From Oceanibaculum pacificum (GTDB lineage: Bacteria > Pseudomonadota > Alphaproteobacteria > Oceanibaculales > Oceanibaculaceae), in contig NZ_LPXN01000105.1 in assembly GCF_001618175.1 (NCBI RefSeq), positions 1-64,000 of the forward strand: a stretch of DNA of 64,000 nucleotides. Reading direction: 5' to 3'. Positions 9,018 through 17,805 of the stretch are shown piece by piece; positions within the stretch are counted from its first letter, which is position 1; every line of letters begins with the position of its first letter. The notes under the pieces were generated by a model. The model had not been told where the DNA came from. It did no database searches and saw nothing but the letters and a program-made list of their open reading frames with translations. The position numbers were made by a program, and so were the translations under genes.

Positions 9018-10421
9018 ATGGGCGTCGCGGCGATCAGGCGGAACGATGCGCGGATTGAGGAGGCGGTGGCGGCGCTGAAGGCGCTGCTGGGGGACCGGCT
9101 GTCCACCGCCCGGGCCATTCTCGACCAGCATGGCAAGGATGAGAGCTATCACCCGGTGATGGCCCCCGACGCCGTGGCCTTCGCGGAATCGACCGAGGAG
9201 GTGGCTGAGATCGTGAAAATCTGCGCCGCCCACAAGGTGCCGATGATCCCGTTCGGCACCGGCACCTCGCTGGAGGGCGGGGTGGCGGCGCTGCAGGGCG
9301 GCGTGACCATTGATGTCAGCCACATGAATAAGATCCTGGAGGTCAACGCGCAGGATCTCGATTGCCGCGTCCAGGCCGGCGTGACGCGCAAGCAGCTGAA
9401 CGAGCATCTGCGCGATACCGGGCTGTTCTTCCCGATCGATCCGGGGGCCGACGCCTCGCTGGGCGGCATGGCCTCGACACGGGCATCCGGCACCAATGCG
9501 GTGCGCTATGGCACGATGCGCGAGAATGTGCTGTCGCTGACCGTGGTGACCGCCGACGGGCGTATCATTAAGACGGCGCGGCGCTCGAAGAAATCGGCGG
9601 CCGGCTACGATCTCACCCGGTTGTTCGTCGGCTCCGAGGGCACGCTGGGCATCGTGACCGAGGTGGCGGTCCGGCTCTATGGCGTGCCGGAGCGGATATC
9701 CTCCGCCGTCTGCGCCTTTCCCGATCTGGAGGGCGCGGTGAACAGCGTCATCCTGATCATCCAGTCCGGCATTCCGGTCGCCCGCATGGAATTGCTGGAC
9801 GAGGTGCAGATGGGCGCGTGCATCGCCTATTCCAAGCTGGAAGGCTACCAGGCCGCGCCGACTTTATTCTTCGAGTTTCACGGCACCGAGGCCGGCGTGG
9901 CGGAGCAGATCGAGATGGTGAAATCCATCGCCGGGGATTTCGGCGGCACGGATTTCAAATGGGCGACCAAGGCGGAGGAGCGGACCGCGCTGTGGGAGGC
10001 GCGGCACAAGGCCTATTACGCGGCCCTGGCGCTGCGCCCCGGCGCCAAGGGCTGGCCGACCGATGTGTGCGTGCCGATCTCGCGCCTTGCCGAGTGCATC
10101 TTGGAGACCAAGAAGGATATCGAGGCGTCGGGCATGCTGGCCCCGCTGGTCGGCCATGTCGGCGACGGCAATTTCCACCTGGTCTATGTCATCGACCCGG
10201 ACCGGCCGGAGGAGCTGGCGCAGGCCAACGCCTTGAACGACCGCATGGTGCTGCGCGCCCTGGCGATGGAGGGGACGTGCACCGGCGAGCATGGCATCGG
10301 CTATGGCAAGATGGATTTCCTGGTGGCCGAGGCCGGTGAGGCGGTCAGCGTCATGCGACAGATCAAGCTGGCGCTCGACCCCGACAATCTGATGAATCCG
10401 GGCAAGATATTGCGTATTTGA
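9018..10421 (+). CDS. FAD-linked D-lactate / 2-hydroxyacid dehydrogenase
   Basis: About 467 residues of the FAD_binding_4 plus FAD_oxidase_C architecture (GlcD / LDHD group). The FAD pyrophosphate site is seen as IPFGTGTSLEGGV and PGADASLGGMASTRASGTNAVRYG; the C-terminal half has the GHVGDGNFH block typical of D-lactate dehydrogenase (cytochrome) and the EGTCTGEHGIGYGK signature, ending DPDNLMNPGKI. It would oxidise D-lactate or a related D-2-hydroxyacid and pass electrons to the respiratory chain. I chose the ATG (MGVAAIRRND) preceded by GGTGGAG 9 bases upstream; a GTG five codons earlier is possible. No glcE/glcF partners adjoin, which favours the single-subunit D-lactate type. Confidence 0.9.
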   Translation: MGVAAIRRNDARIEEAVAALKALLGDRLSTARAILDQHGKDESYHPVMAPDAVAFAESTEEVAEIVKICAAHKVPMIPFGTGTSLEGGVAALQGGVTIDVSHMNKILEVNAQDLDCRVQAGVTRKQLNEHLRDTGLFFPIDPGADASLGGMASTRASGTNAVRYGTMRENVLSLTVVTADGRIIKTARRSKKSAAGYDLTRLFVGSEGTLGIVTEVAVRLYGVPERISSAVCAFPDLEGAVNSVILIIQSGIPVARMELLDEVQMGACIAYSKLEGYQAAPTLFFEFHGTEAGVAEQIEMVKSIAGDFGGTDFKWATKAEERTALWEARHKAYYAALALRPGAKGWPTDVCVPISRLAECILETKKDIEASGMLAPLVGHVGDGNFHLVYVIDPDRPEELAQANALNDRMVLRALAMEGTCTGEHGIGYGKMDFLVAEAGEAVSVMRQIKLALDPDNLMNPGKILRI

Positions 10422-10612
10422 GCGGCGTTTTGCGGTTTTCCGGCCGCGATGCCACACAACGCCTTGAAACTGCCATTCCCCCCCGCTACAGCATGCGGGC
10501 GACCGCTGGACGGAGCCGTGGTTCGCAAGGATAGTCGGCTCCGGCCCGATGGTGGCGTATCGCCATGCGCGAAGACATGGACGGAAGATTTGGGTATCGA
10601 AGGGGGCACAGG

Positions 10613-13600
10613 GTGCGGGTAGTTCTAATTATCGTCGGTAGCCTGCTGGCCCTGGCCGTCGCCCTGGTGCTGATCGTGCCGGCTGTCGTCGATTGGAACG
10701 ACTACAAGCCTCGGCTGACCCAAGCGGTGCGCGACGCCACCGGCCGCGACCTCGCCATCGATGGCGATATCGGCCTGTCGATCCTGCCCACCCCCACGCT
10801 TTCGGCCCAGGGCGTGCGCTTCGCCAATCTTCCTGGCGGCAGCGCGCCGGACATGGCGCGCCTGAAGGCGCTGGATGTCGAAATCTCCCTGATGCCGCTG
10901 CTGACCGGCACGGTCCAGGTCGAGCGGCTGGTGCTGGTGGAACCCTTCATCCTGCTGGAGCAGACGGCCGACGGGCGGCATAACTGGATATTCGAAGCCC
11001 CCGCGCCCGACGCTGGCGCAACCGGCGACCCGCAGGAGGACTTCACCCCGCCGGCGCGCGGCTCCGCCATTCAGTTCGACAATGTGCGGATCGAGAACGG
11101 CACCTTGATCTATCGCAGCCCGGATGCCGCCGATCAGCGCATCGAGAAGCTGACGGCGACGATCACCGCCCCCACCCTGTACGGGCCCTACCAGGCGAAC
11201 GGCACGCTGGCCTATCAAGGTAACCCGGCCACGCTGGAAGCCTCGCTCGGCAGTCTGGAATTCGATCGCCCGGCGCCGCTCTCGCTCCGTCTGGGGCTGG
11301 CGGAGCGCGGCAATCTCGCCTTTTCCGGCAGCCTTCAGCGCAGCCCGAAGCTCAGCGTCAGCGGCCGCGTGGAGGCGGAATCGGGCAATCTGTCGACCTT
11401 GCTGAACACGGTGTTCGGCGGCAAGACGCCGATCGTGGCGCTGGAGCAGAAGCTGGCGTTGCAAGGCACCCTCAGCGCGACGCCGGAGACGCTGGCGCTG
11501 GACGATATGCTGCTGACCTTCGGTGCCGCGCGCGGCACCGGGGCGTTGAATGCGCGCCTGGACGGCACACCCACCGTCGATCTGGTGCTGGAGGTCGGGC
11601 GCGTCGACCTCGACAAGATCATGGGCGACATCATCGCCCAGCGCGGGGCGGAGCCGCCGGCCCGCGCGCAGGGCCAGGACCAGCCGCAAGGCCGGCTGCA
11701 GGGAACTTCCTCCGGCTTGCCGAGCCATTTGCCGGAGGATATCAACCTCTCGCTCGACCTGACGGTCGAGGCGATCGATTATCGCGGCCGGCTGATCCGC
11801 CAGCTGCGCACCAATTTTGCGCTGGAGCAGGGCCGGCTGGCGTTGAATCAGCTCTCCGCCCAACTGCCCGGCGGCAGCGAGGCCTCGCTGCTCGGCGCCG
11901 CCAGTAACGGGCCTGATGGCGCGCGCTTCGAGGGGTCGGTGGAGATGGCGTCCACCAATCTGCGCGACCTTGCCGAATGGCTGCGCATGGATCTGTCCAA
12001 GGTGCCGGCCGAACGGCTGCGCAGCCTGTCGCTGCAAAGCGACATCGCGGTGGATTCGCGGGAACTGCGGCTCTCGCAGATCGACCTTCGGGTGGATTCC
12101 AGCAAGCTGACCGGCGGGCTGACCTATCTGCTGCAATCGCGCCCGTCCTTCGGCGCGACGCTGACATTGGACCGCTTGAACCTGGATGCCTACATGGCGG
12201 CGGTGCAGCAGCGCCTGGCCCCGGTGGTGCCGGAACAACTGCCGCGCACCGACGGCGCCGCGCCCCGGCCGTTGTTGGCGGTGCTGGACAGTTTCGACGC
12301 CAATCTGAAGCTGCAGGTCGGCCAGATGACCTATCGTGGCCAGCAGATACGCAACATCACCATCGATACCTCGGTGCTGGAAGGCGTGGCCACCATCCGC
12401 GACATCAGCGTCGCCGATCTGGCGGGCGCGCGCGCCAAGCTCAGCGGCAGCCTGGCGGCGCGCGAGGATGCGCCGGCCGGCGAGTTGCTGTTCGATCTGT
12501 CGACCCGGGCGCCGGGCCAGTTCTTCCAACTGCTGAATATCCAGGCTCCAGTGGAGCCGGCGCGGCTGGGCACGCTGGCGGTTAAGGGCAAGCTGGCCGG
12601 CACGCCGACCGCCTTCGACGTCGATAGCGCGCTGTCCATCGCCGGGGCCGAGATGAAAGTGACCGGCAGCATGGGCGTGGCGCAGTTTCCGCCGCGCCTC
12701 GATCTGGTCGCCGAAGGCAGCCATCCCAATTTGGCCCAGCTTCTTACCGCCTTCGCCGGGCGCAGCCCGACAGACGGGCCGCCGCTGGGCGATATCCGCC
12801 TGTGGTTGACCGCGCGCAGCGGCGAGACCGACGCCATGGCGATGAATGGCCGCATCGAGGCCGCCGGCGGCATGCTCAGCCTGGCCGGGGATGTGAATCC
12901 GTTTGCGCCGGTGCCTACCTTCGCGGTGCAGTTGGAGGCCAACAACGCCAATGCGGTGCGCATGCTGCGCGTGGTTGCGCCAAACTATCGCCCGCGCGGC
13001 GACCGGGATCGGCCTTTCATGTTGAATACCCGCCTGTCCGGCAATGTCTCGGCCTTCGACCTGGCCGATATCAAGCTACAGATGGGCGATATCGAAATGG
13101 CGGGCGCGGCTACGGTTTCGCGTTCCGGCAACCGGCCGAAGCTGACGGCGAAGCTGACGGCGAACGATATCGTCGTCGACCCCTGGCTGTCCGATCCCGA
13201 CCGTGCGCCGAAAAGCAAGATGCCGGTGCCAGTACCGGTTTCCGGCCCGCAGGGCTGGTCGCGCGAGCCGCTGTCGCTGGCCGGGCTGCGGGCGATGGAT
13301 GTCGATCTGAACGTCGAAGCCTCGGCGGTGCAGCTCGGCGAATATCGGGTCGATGAGGCGCTGCTGGCGCTGCTGCTGCAAGACGGCGTGCTCGACCTGT
13401 CAAAGCTGGAGGGCGGTCTGTTCGGCGGCACCTTCATGGCGAACGGCCAGCTTGTCGCCAACGAGACGCCGACCATGCGGCTGTCGCTACGGGTGAAGGA
13501 TGCCGACTTGCGGCAGGCCGCGGCCAGTGCCGACCAGCCGCAGCATATTCGCGGCTTGGCCGATTTCGATCTCGATGTGAACAGCCGGGGCGTCAGCCAG

Positions 13601-14206
13601 GCGGCGCTGGTCGGCGCGCTGGCCGGCGAAGGCCGCTTCGCCGTGCGCGAGGGCGTGGCCGAGGGCTTCGACCTTGCCAGCGTCAGCGCGCAGTTGAAGG
13701 AGCTGGACAGCGCGGCCGCCTTCCTCGGCCTCGCCAAGGCCGCGTTCGGCGGCGGCGAGACGCCGTTCCAGCGGCTCGACGGCACCTACAAGATCGAGAA
13801 GGGCATGATCCGCACCGAGGATGCCACGCTGGTCGCGGCGGCCGGCGAAGGCAAGGTCACCGGCGTCATCGACCTGCCGAAGCAGCTGGTCGATGCGCAG
13901 GCGGTCTTCACCTTGACCGAGCATCCGAAGGCGCCGCCTTTCACGGTGAATTTCACCGGCTCGCTCTCCGAGCCGCAGACCAATTTCAGCACCCGCGCGC
14001 TGGAAGCTTTCATCGCGCAGCGCGCCATCGAGCGCGGGTTGATGCGCCTGATCCCGGAACAGGTGGCGCCGGACAGCGGCGCGGCCCCGGCGACCCAGAC
14101 CCCGGCGACACCGGCCCCGACAACCGAGCAGCCGCAGAGCCAGCGCACGCCGACGCCGCGCGAGCAGCTGCGTCAGATGCTGCCGCGCCTCCTGAACAAG
14201 GAATAA
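10613..14206 (+). CDS. AsmA-family protein
   Basis: About 1197 residues. One N-terminal membrane helix (VVLIIVGSLLALAVALVLIVPAVV) is followed by the AsmA hallmark VDWNDYKPRLTQAV and a long beta-rich periplasmic body with many repeated amphipathic strands; a second conserved block lies near the C-terminus (NFTGSLSEPQTNFSTRALEAFIAQRAI), then a low-complexity Pro/Thr/Ala tail. AsmA-like proteins form bridge-like lipid-transfer structures between inner and outer membranes. I chose GTG at 10613 because AGGGG lies 7 bases upstream and the protein then begins MRVVLIIVG as relatives do; ATG at 10565 or 10577 would add 12-16 residues. The gap 10422-10564 shows nothing I can name. Confidence 0.85.
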   Translation: MRVVLIIVGSLLALAVALVLIVPAVVDWNDYKPRLTQAVRDATGRDLAIDGDIGLSILPTPTLSAQGVRFANLPGGSAPDMARLKALDVEISLMPLLTGTVQVERLVLVEPFILLEQTADGRHNWIFEAPAPDAGATGDPQEDFTPPARGSAIQFDNVRIENGTLIYRSPDAADQRIEKLTATITAPTLYGPYQANGTLAYQGNPATLEASLGSLEFDRPAPLSLRLGLAERGNLAFSGSLQRSPKLSVSGRVEAESGNLSTLLNTVFGGKTPIVALEQKLALQGTLSATPETLALDDMLLTFGAARGTGALNARLDGTPTVDLVLEVGRVDLDKIMGDIIAQRGAEPPARAQGQDQPQGRLQGTSSGLPSHLPEDINLSLDLTVEAIDYRGRLIRQLRTNFALEQGRLALNQLSAQLPGGSEASLLGAASNGPDGARFEGSVEMASTNLRDLAEWLRMDLSKVPAERLRSLSLQSDIAVDSRELRLSQIDLRVDSSKLTGGLTYLLQSRPSFGATLTLDRLNLDAYMAAVQQRLAPVVPEQLPRTDGAAPRPLLAVLDSFDANLKLQVGQMTYRGQQIRNITIDTSVLEGVATIRDISVADLAGARAKLSGSLAAREDAPAGELLFDLSTRAPGQFFQLLNIQAPVEPARLGTLAVKGKLAGTPTAFDVDSALSIAGAEMKVTGSMGVAQFPPRLDLVAEGSHPNLAQLLTAFAGRSPTDGPPLGDIRLWLTARSGETDAMAMNGRIEAAGGMLSLAGDVNPFAPVPTFAVQLEANNANAVRMLRVVAPNYRPRGDRDRPFMLNTRLSGNVSAFDLADIKLQMGDIEMAGAATVSRSGNRPKLTAKLTANDIVVDPWLSDPDRAPKSKMPVPVPVSGPQGWSREPLSLAGLRAMDVDLNVEASAVQLGEYRVDEALLALLLQDGVLDLSKLEGGLFGGTFMANGQLVANETPTMRLSLRVKDADLRQAAASADQPQHIRGLADFDLDVNSRGVSQAALVGALAGEGRFAVREGVAEGFDLASVSAQLKELDSAAAFLGLAKAAFGGGETPFQRLDGTYKIEKGMIRTEDATLVAAAGEGKVTGVIDLPKQLVDAQAVFTLTEHPKAPPFTVNFTGSLSEPQTNFSTRALEAFIAQRAIERGLMRLIPEQVAPDSGAAPATQTPATPAPTTEQPQSQRTPTPREQLRQMLPRLLNKE

Positions 14207-14209
14207 ACC

Positions 14210-14971
14210 TCAGAGATAGCCGAAGGCCTGGAGCGCCGGGCGGGCCGCCTCGGTCAGCCGGTCCTGCTCGGCCATTGGCCTGTCGCGCCAGCGGCCGTGG
14301 CCCGGCATGGCGGTGACGGCGGCCTGGGCTTCCTCCAGGCGCTGCGCGTCGATGCCGGGCACCAGGCTGCGCAGCAGATCGGCCAACGCCGGGCTGGTAG
14401 GATCGGTCGCCTCCTCCAGGCGCAGCACATGGTGATGCGCGCCGAACAATCGCCGCCCGCAGGCCAGTATTTCCAGGTTGGTCGCGGTCCAGAAGCGGAT
14501 AGAGGCCAGCGGCAGGTCGTCGCCGGGGGCCTCGCCGAAGCGGCTTTCGTAATGCCGGTCGAGTTGCTTCTGGTTGGCGGACAATGCGATGTCCCGCCCG
14601 TCGCGCACCACATGCACGATCCGCGCGCCGGGCAGCGCCTCGGCGATGAAGGGCAGGACGAACAGCAGGCGCGGGTTTTTCCAGCCCCACAGGGCCGGTT
14701 CCCCGCCCTCGGCGCGCACCGTGGCGGCGACCTGGCGGATGCCCTCGACGCCGCTGCCGCGCAGTTCCGACGGTACGTCCGGCAAGCTATAATCCAGCGA
14801 GCGGGTCCGCGTCAGAATCGGGTTGATCAGCCGGTCCAGCACCGGCGGCAGATGGCGCAGGTCGCCGGCATGATTCACGGTCGAGCCCATGAAGGCGCCG
14901 GCGGCGATCATCGCATCGCGGATGGCGCGGGTGCCGGACCCGCCGGTGCCGCCAATAAGGATCGGGCTCAT
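14210..14971 (-). CDS. Sulfotransferase-family protein
   Basis: A 253-residue P-loop protein. The N-terminus has the PAPS-phosphosulfate loop (ILIGGTGGSGTRAI), and HVVRDGRDIALS near residue 130 is the 3-prime-phosphate-binding motif; both are standard in sulfotransferases. The acceptor is unknown. It is the last of a three-gene minus-strand unit and its ATG overlaps the TGA of the ABC ATPase upstream (ATGA), so translation is likely coupled. It ends head-on against the AsmA gene with 3 bases between them and no visible terminator. Confidence 0.82.
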   Translation of the reverse strand: MSPILIGGTGGSGTRAIRDAMIAAGAFMGSTVNHAGDLRHLPPVLDRLINPILTRTRSLDYSLPDVPSELRGSGVEGIRQVAATVRAEGGEPALWGWKNPRLLFVLPFIAEALPGARIVHVVRDGRDIALSANQKQLDRHYESRFGEAPGDDLPLASIRFWTATNLEILACGRRLFGAHHHVLRLEEATDPTSPALADLLRSLVPGIDAQRLEEAQAAVTAMPGHGRWRDRPMAEQDRLTEAARPALQAFGYL

Positions 14972-15753
14972 GAGGCCAGCGCCGCGGCGCGCAGGCTTTC
15001 GTCGCGCACCAGATCGGTCAATTCCGCCCGCAGCGCGTAGAATTCCGGCTGGGTGCGCAGATGGTAGTCGCGCGGGCGCGGCAGGTCGACGGCGGTGACC
15101 GCCTTCACCCGGCCGGGGCGGGCGGTCAGCACAACGATCCGGCTGGCCAGGAAAATCGCCTCCTCGATGTCATGGGTGACGAACAACACGGTCTTGCGTC
15201 GCCGCTCCCACACCTCCAGCAGCAATTCCTGCATCAGGCCGCGGGTCTGCGTATCGAGCGCGCCGAACGGCTCGTCGAGCAGCAGCAGCGCGGGGTTCGG
15301 GGCCAGCGCGCGCGCCAGGGCGGCGCGCTGTTGCATGCCGCCGGACAGGGCCTTGGGGAAATGCCCGGCGAATTCGGCCAGCCCGACCTGGGCCAGCAGA
15401 TCGTCGGCGGCCTGGCGCGCCTCGGCGGTGCTACGGCCCTGCTCGATCAGGCCGAAGCCGACATTGTCGCGCACGGTGAGCCAGGGGAACAAGGCCGGCT
15501 GCTGGAACACCATGCCGCGCGTCGGCGAGGGCCCCTCGACCGGGACGCCATCCAGCGCGATGCGGCCGCTGCTCGGGCGATCCAGCCCGGCGACCAGCCG
15601 CAGCAGGGTGGATTTGCCGCAGCCCGACGGGCCGAGCAGGGCGACGAACTCGCCATCCTCCACCGTCAGGTCGATCGGCTTCAGCGCCTCGATGGCGGGC
15701 CCGCGGGCGCCGGCGTACAGACGGCCGACGCCGGAAATTTCCAGCTTTCCCAT
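14968..15753 (-). CDS. ABC transporter ATPase, nitrate/sulfonate/taurine type, without partners
   Basis: A 261-residue single ATPase of the SsuB/TauB/NrtD group. Walker A LLGPSGCGKST, Q-loop VFQQPALFPWLTV (typical of this group), signature LSGGMQQRAALARAL, Walker B LLLLDEPFGALD and the switch histidine in VTHDIEEA are all intact, so it should be an active ATPase. No permease or substrate-binding protein lies next to it; its neighbours are an 82-residue protein (17 bases upstream) and a sulfotransferase (4-base overlap). Its partners must be elsewhere, or it serves another role. The sulfonate-type family and the sulfotransferase together hint at sulfur chemistry, but that is inference. Confidence 0.87.
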   Translation of the reverse strand: MGKLEISGVGRLYAGARGPAIEALKPIDLTVEDGEFVALLGPSGCGKSTLLRLVAGLDRPSSGRIALDGVPVEGPSPTRGMVFQQPALFPWLTVRDNVGFGLIEQGRSTAEARQAADDLLAQVGLAEFAGHFPKALSGGMQQRAALARALAPNPALLLLDEPFGALDTQTRGLMQELLLEVWERRRKTVLFVTHDIEEAIFLASRIVVLTARPGRVKAVTAVDLPRPRDYHLRTQPEFYALRAELTDLVRDESLRAAALAS

Positions 15754-15769
15754 GCGATGTTAACGAGGG

Positions 15770-16018
15770 CTAGACGAGGAAGTTCAGATAGGAGCCGCGT
15801 GGCGCGTCCTGGTCGATTTCGTTCCGCGCCAGAAGCTGCGCCAGGCGTGTGAGCTGGCGACCGATCTCCGTCTCGTCGATGGCGGTGCGCAGCAGGGAGG
15901 GACGGCGCTGCGGGCCCTGGCGCGGGCCTTCCAGCTGCGCCTGGCGCGGCTGCACCCGCCCGGATGCGCCGTTGGCGCCCTGGCCGCCGATCCGGGGTCC
16001 TGTTGGCGTCAACGCCAT
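15770..16018 (-). CDS. Small hypothetical protein (82 aa)
   Basis: I do not recognise this gene. It encodes 82 residues: a Gly/Gln/Arg-rich, probably disordered first half and a helical second half (RTAIDETEIGRQLTRLAQLLARNEI) ending in the motif APRGSYLNFLV. The conserved-looking C-terminus and its position 17 bases upstream of the ABC ATPase, at the head of an operon, argue that it is real. No membrane segment or signal peptide is visible. The ATG at 16018 is the only good start. The 145 bases upstream must hold divergent promoters for this unit and the amidotransferase gene. Confidence 0.6.
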   Translation of the reverse strand: MALTPTGPRIGGQGANGASGRVQPRQAQLEGPRQGPQRRPSLLRTAIDETEIGRQLTRLAQLLARNEIDQDAPRGSYLNFLV

Positions 16019-16163
16019 GAACGCTGCCTTCCCTCGATAAAACCTGTCGTATTATGCCGTTAATTGACCAGCATTTGAAGCATGGCTTTGTCGCACCGGT
16101 CGCGATGGTCGCCAGCGGGCGGAAATGGTAGTCTATGCTGCATTTGTGAGGAATTGGGACGCC

Positions 16164-16898
16164 ATGCATATCCTCGTCATCCAGAATCATCCCGGCTCCC
16201 CCGCCGGTATTCTCGGCCAGCAGATGGAGGCGCGCGGCGCCTGGCTGCAGGTGGTGGAGCCGCTGACCGGCGCGGCGATCCCGCAGAGCGCCGATCCCTA
16301 TGACGGCGTGCTGATCCTGGGCGGCGCGCAGAGTGCGGCCGACGATGCCGGCAATCCATATTTCGCCGATCTGTTCGCGCTGCTGCGCGGCTTCCACGCG
16401 GCCGGCAAGCCGATGCTGGGCATTTGTCTGGGATCGCAATTGCTGGCCCGGCTGTTCGGCGAACGGGTCTACCGGCACGACCATGTGGAATTCGGCTTTC
16501 TGCCGCTTGAACTGACCGAGTCCGGCGGCACCGATCCGCTGTTGCGGGGACTGCCCGGCCGGCCGCACCTCATGGAGTTTCACGAGGACGCGTTCGATCT
16601 GCCGGCCGACGCCACGCTGTTGATGACCGGCAGCGGCTGTCGCAACCAGGCCTACCGGATCGGCGAAAGCGTTTACGCCTTCCAGTGCCATATCGAGGTC
16701 ACGCCGGAGATCGTGCGCGACTGGGCCCGATTGCCTGCGGCGACCGAGGCGAATGGCGGGGCCGACCCGATTGCGCGCACGGAAGCGGAGATGGCGCGCC
16801 ATATGGAAGGTTCGGCGCGCTTTGCCCGGCAGGTGGCGGATCGCTGGATCGATCTGGTGGCGCGCCGGCTTGCCGCCGGCCTGCGGAAGGCCGGGTAA
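16164..16898 (+). CDS. Class I glutamine amidotransferase (GuaA-like domain)
   Basis: A 244-residue stand-alone GATase1 protein. The nucleophile elbow is GICLGSQLLA (Cys about residue 91) and the catalytic His-Glu pair lies in AFQCHIEVTPE, so all three triad residues are present. Free-standing members include gamma-glutamyl-polyamine hydrolases and GMP-synthase-like enzymes with unknown acceptors. The start ATG (MHILVIQNHPGS) has GAGGA 10 bases upstream; an open frame extends 13 codons further but lacks a better site. Its stop overlaps the start of the PilZ gene (TAATG), so the two are co-translated. Confidence 0.85.
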   Translation: MHILVIQNHPGSPAGILGQQMEARGAWLQVVEPLTGAAIPQSADPYDGVLILGGAQSAADDAGNPYFADLFALLRGFHAAGKPMLGICLGSQLLARLFGERVYRHDHVEFGFLPLELTESGGTDPLLRGLPGRPHLMEFHEDAFDLPADATLLMTGSGCRNQAYRIGESVYAFQCHIEVTPEIVRDWARLPAATEANGGADPIARTEAEMARHMEGSARFARQVADRWIDLVARRLAAGLRKAG

Positions 16899-17293
16899 TG
16901 GCGGAGTCGCGGGACGGTGACAGGGGAGAGGGCTGGATGGAAAGGGTTAAATCGCTGTTTCGCGCGTCGCGCTTCGCTAATCGGCGCAAGCATCGGCGCT
17001 ATCCGGTCAGCGCGCCGGTGGAGATATTGCATGGCGACGCCGCCGCGCGCGATGCCGAGATCACCGATGTCTCGGCTGGCGGGGCGCTGCTGATTCCGGT
17101 GCAGACGGTGGCGCCCGGCGCGTCGGTGGTGATCTATCACCCCTCCTCGATGATGCGGGTTGATGCGCGGATTGTCGCCAATGATGCGGTCGGCACGCGG
17201 GTGCAGTTCCTGTCGGAAGGGGCGGGGGCCATCGTCTCGGTCTGGCTGCGCGGGCTGCACGCCCGGCATCTCGGCGAACGGGAGATGGTTTAG
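16898..17293 (+). CDS. PilZ-domain protein
   Basis: A 131-residue single PilZ domain, the usual bacterial cyclic-di-GMP receptor. The nucleotide-binding motifs are visible: RRKHRRYPV (the RxxxR motif, about residues 29-37) and DVSAGGALL (the D/NxSxxG motif). With both present it should bind c-di-GMP. The start is fixed by the TAATG overlap with the amidotransferase gene. A link between a glutamine amidotransferase and c-di-GMP sensing is not something I can explain. It ends 4 bases from the convergent VOC gene. Confidence 0.88.
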   Translation: MAESRDGDRGEGWMERVKSLFRASRFANRRKHRRYPVSAPVEILHGDAAARDAEITDVSAGGALLIPVQTVAPGASVVIYHPSSMMRVDARIVANDAVGTRVQFLSEGAGAIVSVWLRGLHARHLGEREMV

Positions 17294-17297
17294 CCGG

Positions 17298-17687
17298 TCA
17301 GCGGCGCGGCTTCGGCCATTCCGGGCTGCGGAATTCCTGAATCTCGATCAGGTAGCCGTTCGGGTCGCGCAGGAATGAGGAATAGACCTTGAATTCCTCG
17401 CTGTAGCGCGGCGGCGCTTCATACACCACGCCCTTGGCGGTCAGGAATTCGTACCAGCCATCGACATCCGGCGAGACGATGGTGAAGACCACGCCGCTCG
17501 GCTGCTTGGCGCGGATGTCGCGCGCGCAAAGGCCGACGAAGCTGTCCGGCCCGACCCTGTAGAGCCGGCAGGCGCCCTGGTCGAGCACCATCTCCAATTC
17601 CAGCACGCCACCATAGAAGATTGCACTCTTCTCCAGATCGTAGGTGTAGAGGAAGGTGACTTGCTGGTCGATCGGCGGGCGGGGCAT
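17298..17687 (-). CDS. VOC/glyoxalase-family protein
   Basis: A 129-residue vicinal-oxygen-chelate protein with the two beta-alpha-beta-beta-beta modules expected (FLYTYDLEKSAIFYGGVLE at the start; SSFLRDPNGYLIEIQEF near the end, where the Glu is the usual metal ligand). Such proteins are dioxygenases, glyoxalases or resistance proteins; the function here is open. It starts with MPRPPIDQQVTF at 17687 and probably shares the 118-base gap 17688-17805 with the divergent pseudokinase gene; that gap holds a small inverted repeat (GATTCT, 6-base loop, AGAATC at 17753-17770). Confidence 0.82.
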   Translation of the reverse strand: MPRPPIDQQVTFLYTYDLEKSAIFYGGVLELEMVLDQGACRLYRVGPDSFVGLCARDIRAKQPSGVVFTIVSPDVDGWYEFLTAKGVVYEAPPRYSEEFKVYSSFLRDPNGYLIEIQEFRSPEWPKPRR

Positions 17688-17805
17688 CGGTTCTCTTCAC
17701 TGCTATGGCGGATGGCGATCTAATAATTAGCCCAAGCGGCGGCCGCATGATAGATTCTTTCAATAGAATCAGAGGCAGGCGGAGCGAGGCCGAGAGCAGT
17801 ACCGG

